From positions 174,872 through 238,871 of the forward strand of contig DIYL01000059.1 in assembly GCA_002428985.1 (NCBI GenBank): DNA of 64,000 nt. Direction: 5' to 3'. This document shows positions 60,075 through 64,000 of this stretch, one piece after another; position 1 is the stretch's first letter; each line of letters starts with the position of its first letter. The stretch comes from Anaerolineales bacterium UBA6055. Its GTDB lineage: Bacteria > Chloroflexota > Anaerolineae > Aggregatilineales > Phototrophicaceae. The notes beneath the pieces were generated by a model, which was not told where the DNA came from, ran no database searches, and worked only from the letters and a program-made list of their open reading frames with translations. The translations under genes were made by a program, and so were the position numbers.

Positions 60075-60617
60075 CTAACTCAGTGCATAGACCGCCCGTT
60101 TTGTATATCGCACACCATCACCAGTGAATTCACTCTCATACAGAACAAACTCATCAATTTGGGTCGGCTCAATATACAAATCCATATGTTCTTGTATCCA
60201 TGTACTCGCAATACCACGGCGTAGCGGTTTTTTGTACCGCATCAGCGTAATATGCGGGTGATAGCGTCGTTTCTCGCGATTGAATCCTTCTTCTTCCAAT
60301 GCGTCGCCTGTCGCATCATGTAAAGCACGCAACCCCGCAGTATTATCAACACCCGCCCAAATCACACGGGGTCGGTCTTCAATCGGGAATTGCCCAACCC
60401 CACCGATCGTCAAATCAAATTTCGGCACATCCACTTGCTTGAGGACTTCCTCATAGGCATCCGCGACCCCATCCGGCACATTCCCGATAAAATGCAAAGT
60501 CAGGTGCATATTTTCGCGTTTAGGCCACCGCCCGGGGGGCAAATCAAATTCTTTCATCGCCAACAAACCGTCTTTAATCGCATCCGGCAGATCAATTCCC
60601 ACAAATAATCGTGGCAT
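60075..60617 (-). CDS. thpR: RNA 2',3'-cyclic phosphodiesterase (LigT/ThpR)
   Basis: 180 residues, the normal length of the 2H phosphoesterase family. The two HxT/Sx motifs are HLTLHFIG and HPHITLMRY; RLFVGIDLP opens the protein. The enzyme hydrolyses RNA 2',3'-cyclic phosphates and may ligate tRNA halves in vitro. AGGAGG precedes the ATG. Single gene. Confidence 0.95.
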   Translation of the reverse strand: MPRLFVGIDLPDAIKDGLLAMKEFDLPPGRWPKRENMHLTLHFIGNVPDGVADAYEEVLKQVDVPKFDLTIGGVGQFPIEDRPRVIWAGVDNTAGLRALHDATGDALEEEGFNREKRRYHPHITLMRYKKPLRRGIASTWIQEHMDLYIEPTQIDEFVLYESEFTGDGVRYTKRAVYALS

Positions 60618-60792
60618 ACAGCCTCCTACATTTCGTAATCGTAATTACAATTAGTATACAGAAAACAACCAGCCACTGTCAGGATTTGATTTCCATGTAG
60701 CAATAAAACACCTGCAATTAGACCTATCTGTTACCAGTACGCAGAATATTCAGGCGACTAGCATATAAAATTTCACAAGAACAATCTCCCTT

Positions 60793-60872
60793 AACCCCTT
60801 CAGTGGGTTTACCATTGTCAAGTAGCCTATCGGTTTTCAACCATAGGCGTTTCATATCATGATTAACTTGAC
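60793..60872. ncRNA. Structured non-coding element, copy 2
   Basis: Counterpart of 52466-52575, shorter by about 30 bases between hairpin 2 and the closing TTAACTTGAC. Hairpin 1 is AACCC...GGGTT (60793-60809). Hairpin 2 is GCCTAT, bulged C, GGTT, loop TTC, AACC, ATAGGC (60825-60848). Paired changes relative to copy 1 keep the fold. The rest of the 60618-60948 gap shows nothing else. Confidence 0.5.
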
Positions 60873-60948
60873 GAAGATTTGATTTTATTTCCCCAATACA
60901 CCCAATCACCATATAATCAAATCTAGGAGAGCGTATGGGGAGAAAAAT

Positions 60949-62172
60949 ATGCTGACCAATCAACACCGATTTGTCGCGCGGATGATCAATTATGCTGAAC
61001 GCACCGACTACAAAAAACATATGTGTGGTGTCTGCCATGCACTCGGCGATGACTATGGCTATCTATCGCGCCTGATTACCAACCACGAAATCATCCTACT
61101 CAACATGCTGACAGAAGCCCAATGCGAGGCACAATCCGCAGATGTCATGCGTCGCTGTCCCCTCAACCCACGCCTACAAGTCAAAACCAATCAAACCGTC
61201 TCAAGCCGATTCGCCGCAGCCATCGCAGTCATGTTAGTGAATACCAGTGTTGAAGATGACCTGCGCGACGGTAAAGGTCTGCAACTCCCGACACGACTAC
61301 TCAAAACAATGACATCCCGTTTAGTCAATCGCGCGCATCAGACGCTCAGTGCACTAGCATTCGATACAGGCAAATTATTATCACTCCAAGATGAACAATC
61401 GCATGCCGAAGCACAGCATACCAATCCACTGCGCCCCTCGATGGAAAGTAGCGCGACCATCTTCGCTATGACAGGCAATCTCGCCGGACAACCCCACAAC
61501 CAACCCGCACTCGCGACAGTCGGTGCACAGTATGGCGCATATTTATATCTGCTCGATGCGTTAAAAGACTATGCCGAAGATTACCACACAGGGCAATATA
61601 ACCCACTTCTATCGTATGCACAGATAACCGATAGAGCACTTATCCTCCAACAAGATGGGGTTGAGTGGTTAAAGCAAGAGTTCACCACTATCCTCACTCA
61701 GATGCGGGATAATCTTGCTCAAATCCGACTCTATCATTACCAATCAGCCTTAGAAACCATGTTAATCGACCCCATCCAGCGGATACTCACCCGCCTCAAT
61801 CCACTAACAGATGGCATCCACTACGCCCGTGTATCCAACCATGATATATGGCAATCGCTGTTATTGATGTCCGACAAAAAATCCACAGGCAAAGATGTTG
61901 ACGAATTCTTTAGTGATGAAGACGATGTCGACCATCCCACCAAAGACAAACGACGCAACCGCAGGCGCAAAGATCGTGACAATTGTTGCGACGCAGGTGA
62001 TGGTGTCGGGATGTGTATTTGGTTTCCCACCGACTTATTGTATTGCATCGACATGGATTGTGATGGCGTACCCAATTGCATGGATACTGACGCAGGATGC
62101 ACGGGTGTCGATGGGTGTGAGATGGGTGGATGCGATGGTATGGACTGTGGTGGGGCAGATTGTAGCACATAG
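60949..62172 (+). CDS. DUF5685 family protein with Cys-rich tail
   Basis: 407 residues. The N-terminus matches the DUF5685 pattern of a CxxC close to the start: YKKHMCGVCHALGDDYG, then SRLITNHEIILLNML and RRCPLNPRLQVKTNQ. The middle is helical (LLDALKDYAEDYHTGQYNPL). The last 60 residues are unusual: after a basic stretch (KDKRRNRRRKDR) come about 14 cysteines among Gly, Asp and Met (for example MDCDGVPNCMDTDAGC and GCEMGGCDGMDCGG). The DxDxDGVxNxxD-like spacing recalls calcium-binding thrombospondin type 3 repeats. Members in actinobacteria are poorly characterised. GGGGAG precedes the ATG. Confidence 0.8.
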   Translation: MLTNQHRFVARMINYAERTDYKKHMCGVCHALGDDYGYLSRLITNHEIILLNMLTEAQCEAQSADVMRRCPLNPRLQVKTNQTVSSRFAAAIAVMLVNTSVEDDLRDGKGLQLPTRLLKTMTSRLVNRAHQTLSALAFDTGKLLSLQDEQSHAEAQHTNPLRPSMESSATIFAMTGNLAGQPHNQPALATVGAQYGAYLYLLDALKDYAEDYHTGQYNPLLSYAQITDRALILQQDGVEWLKQEFTTILTQMRDNLAQIRLYHYQSALETMLIDPIQRILTRLNPLTDGIHYARVSNHDIWQSLLLMSDKKSTGKDVDEFFSDEDDVDHPTKDKRRNRRRKDRDNCCDAGDGVGMCIWFPTDLLYCIDMDCDGVPNCMDTDAGCTGVDGCEMGGCDGMDCGGADCST

Positions 62173-62310
62173 AATAAATCTCCAGACCCAACAGGGATTG
62201 TCAGAAAAGTTACGGTTTGTATTTCCAAACAAAACCTTACGGAATATAACAACAATAGAATGTGACAATAGAATAAGTAGTTGTGTCAGTGGTATTTGAA
62301 GGAGATTTTG

Positions 62311-63147
62311 ATGGAATCACTCCAACTTATTCAACAGTTGTATAACAATGAGCCCGGTATTCGTCGCCAAGCGGCATTAGTTATCGGCACAGTCAAGGAG
62401 ACTGGCGCACTTATGGCATTACAACAACGTGTGCGCGAAGAGCCTGATGATAATGTTAAACGAGTGATTATGTGGGCAGGTAAACGAGTCCAGCAAGCCG
62501 AAACTCATGGGTTTTCCACTATAGATGCCATCTTCGATTACTTCAAAATTGACCGCGAGATTCAATCTGGTATTGATCCAGAAGAAGCCGAACTACTACG
62601 TCACCAAACCAATGTAGCGGGTAGCATTCAATCTGGTGGCGTTTTCAGCGACATTAAACTCGGTTCGACCATGACAGCAGATTCGATTAAGACAGGTCGC
62701 CTTGGCCAGCGTCGGATAGACAAAAAATCACAGTTACGCCTCCCAACCGTAAAGCCATCGGATACAAATATTCAGGTCAAAATCAAACAATTGATGAATA
62801 GCGAGGATGCCCGTCGCCAGAAAAATGCAGCGCTTGCCCTCCGCGAAATGAATAATCCGGATGCTTTGCCATACCTTGCACTGGTCTACTACCGCAACGA
62901 AAACCCACAACTGCAAGAAACAATCGAAAAATCGACCAAAGCACTCTATTGGAGTGTCAACTACTATCACATGGAACAAAATGGGCGGCTAAACTTGGAA
63001 ATCGCAAAACGTCGGCGCGATATAGGTCATCATCAAAAACCTGTTCAACACGAACAAAAACCCATGACCGAACCAACCAAGCAAGTCAGTGTCACCGATA
63101 TTCTATCACAAGCACAAGCCAAAAAACGCAAAAAACATAAACGGTAA
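62311..63147 (+). CDS. HEAT-repeat-like protein
   Basis: 278 residues from the ATG at 62311 (AAGGAG upstream); a frame to 62281 is less likely. The first 70 residues and residues 155-220 contain HEAT-like helix pairs (EPGIRRQAALVIGTVKETGALMAL, here as one helix pair in two parts; RRQKNAALALREMNNPDALPYLAL). A linker with SIQSGG, TADSIKTGRLG lies between. The C-terminus is very basic (QAKKRKKHKR). It follows the DUF5685 gene by 138 bases and may be cotranscribed. A protein-binding role is likely; nothing more can be said. Confidence 0.72.
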   Translation: MESLQLIQQLYNNEPGIRRQAALVIGTVKETGALMALQQRVREEPDDNVKRVIMWAGKRVQQAETHGFSTIDAIFDYFKIDREIQSGIDPEEAELLRHQTNVAGSIQSGGVFSDIKLGSTMTADSIKTGRLGQRRIDKKSQLRLPTVKPSDTNIQVKIKQLMNSEDARRQKNAALALREMNNPDALPYLALVYYRNENPQLQETIEKSTKALYWSVNYYHMEQNGRLNLEIAKRRRDIGHHQKPVQHEQKPMTEPTKQVSVTDILSQAQAKKRKKHKR

Positions 63148-63149
63148 CT

Positions 63150-64000
63150 TTAACTAGGGGGACTCTCATTTGTAGTAGTTGGTTGTTGCCTCTCATAATA
63201 CTCGGCAAAATGTTCTAGCAACAACCGGTGTCGGAAGATATAGCCCCCACCGACTTTTCTTAATAACCCCAAATCAGCACAGTAATCAAGAAATTCGTCA
63301 TAGCGCCAACGAGGAATAACATTTTCGTTAGCTAGAACCAAACGTAATAATATGTGTTTAATAACTTCTACACCATCACCATATGAAACCGCAAGAGATA
63401 ATCCCAATAACATAGCCAATCCGAAAACAATTATAGCAACAAATAGCATTGAGATTATACTTATTAAACTACCACTTAAATAAACTAAAACAAACATGGG
63501 TATAAGAATTAGTGAAACACTCAGAAGCCCTGTAAAAAACATAATCAAAATACTATTGTATAAACTACGACGCAAACCAGCATTAGGAAAAATCCTTAAA
63601 CTTCGATCTATTGGTTTCGTAGATTTGAAAGCACTTATAATGATCTTTATTATAAATCTGCCAAAAAGCCCCAGTATAATTCCAATTGTTAATCCAACAG
63701 TAGCAAAGTATGCAGCCATAAACAAAGGTAAATTCAAAAATAAACTGTAAAGAAAGCCGGCTATCATACCACCTGAAATTCCAAGAAGTAATTCAATCGA
63801 AGAAAATCTCCAGTATATATCCTCAGAAAATTTAATTCTTTTTCCTAGGATCCTCAATATGAAACCAAGTAAGGATTTTTCACTAGTTTGATTCATCCAA
63901 TCAGGTTGCAAATCCTCGATATAAAATATTGAAGTTTTATGCTTTGCCATTTGCCAAGCCAACCACCTAAGTAAATGTTGTATTTTTATTTTTGTATATT
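63150..64000 (-). CDS. C-terminal part of a probable NACHT-type protein, 5' end beyond window
   Basis: The frame is open to the right edge, so only about 283 C-terminal residues are seen. The entry RWLAWQMAKHKTSIFYIEDL, followed by QPDWM, then four to six TM helices, then IPRWRYDEFLDYCADLGLL, GGGYIFRHRLLLEHFAEYY matches the C-terminal end of large NACHT NTPases of Cyanobacteria and Chloroflexota. The NTPase motifs themselves would lie outside the window, so the family call rests on the tail only. If right, it is a STAND-type sensor anchored in the membrane, a class that includes antiphage proteins. Confidence 0.65.
   Translation of the reverse strand, partial: YTKIKIQHLLRWLAWQMAKHKTSIFYIEDLQPDWMNQTSEKSLLGFILRILGKRIKFSEDIYWRFSSIELLLGISGGMIAGFLYSLFLNLPLFMAAYFATVGLTIGIILGLFGRFIIKIIISAFKSTKPIDRSLRIFPNAGLRRSLYNSILIMFFTGLLSVSLILIPMFVLVYLSGSLISIISMLFVAIIVFGLAMLLGLSLAVSYGDGVEVIKHILLRLVLANENVIPRWRYDEFLDYCADLGLLRKVGGGYIFRHRLLLEHFAEYYERQQPTTTNESPPS

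Noticed and set aside
1..64000. Search for rRNA, tRNA, prophage, integrase and complete insertion sequences
   Set aside because: None could be supported; the window looks like ordinary chromosome with scattered repeats.

Overview
The window (about 43 % GC by eye, dense, genes on both strands) looks like chromosomal DNA of a Chloroflexota bacterium, most likely from the Anaerolineae. This is inferred from the mix of gene families: Uma2 nucleases, regulators with an N-terminal LuxR helix-turn-helix on an NB-ARC/TPR body, DUF6391, DUF5685, DUF2330, PPC-domain secreted proteins, many beta-propellers, and palindromic GTAGGG-type intergenic repeats. No rRNA, tRNA, CRISPR array, integrase or complete insertion sequence was seen.

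Layout. 1-7.2 kb: a partial membrane protein and an Rrf2 regulator sharing three copies of one operator, a P450, an M29 aminopeptidase, an AAC(3)-like acetyltransferase, then a leftward group of a secreted protein, two Uma2 proteins and a degenerate GTPase. 7.4-10.8 kb: core genes (S1-domain protein, DUF6391, DNA polymerase III delta). 10.8-19.7 kb: the most striking region, a tandem duplication of a divergent pair made of a LuxR/NB-ARC/TPR regulator and a large protein with a basic N-terminus, a GNQAV motif and an atypical kinase core. Both copies share an almost identical promoter region. 19.7-27.1 kb: acyl-CoA carboxylase subunits with a metallo-hydrolase, a MarR/monooxygenase pair, cobT-cobS-cobU and an ABC ATPase. 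27.1-33.7 kb: a seven-gene, tightly coupled leftward operon of four paralogous two-TM proteins followed by three paralogous membrane-anchored beta-propellers, with no known function.

34-42.5 kb: glycosyltransferase, Ser/Thr kinase, a TIR-TPR protein, an SH3b protein, a nuclease-lamin-tail protein and an aldo/keto reductase. 42.7-46.2 kb: a three-gene operon of uncharacterised, probably surface-related proteins. 46.4 kb: a candidate structured small RNA on the minus strand. 46.6-53.8 kb: dehydrogenase, PPC-repeat secreted protein, a third Uma2, a fused MalF-MalG-like permease and a DUF2330 protein. 54.1 kb: a third protein with the GNQA N-terminus but a different body. 56-64 kb: GT39-like glycosyltransferase, WD40 protein, thpR, a DUF5685 protein with a Cys-rich tail, a HEAT-like protein, and the C-terminal part of a probable NACHT protein running off the right edge.

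How they fit together. The three GNQA proteins look like cargo that shares an N-terminal targeting signature. I know similar segments from proteins that accompany DUF4157 and extracellular contractile injection systems, but no injection-system structural gene lies in this window. The two kinase-like cargo genes probably answer to their own divergently transcribed regulators through the duplicated operator region. A non-coding element present twice (near 52.5 and 60.8 kb) shows compensatory base changes in a hairpin and is probably a structured RNA or the end of a mobile element. Function statements rest on motifs read by eye; no database search was possible.
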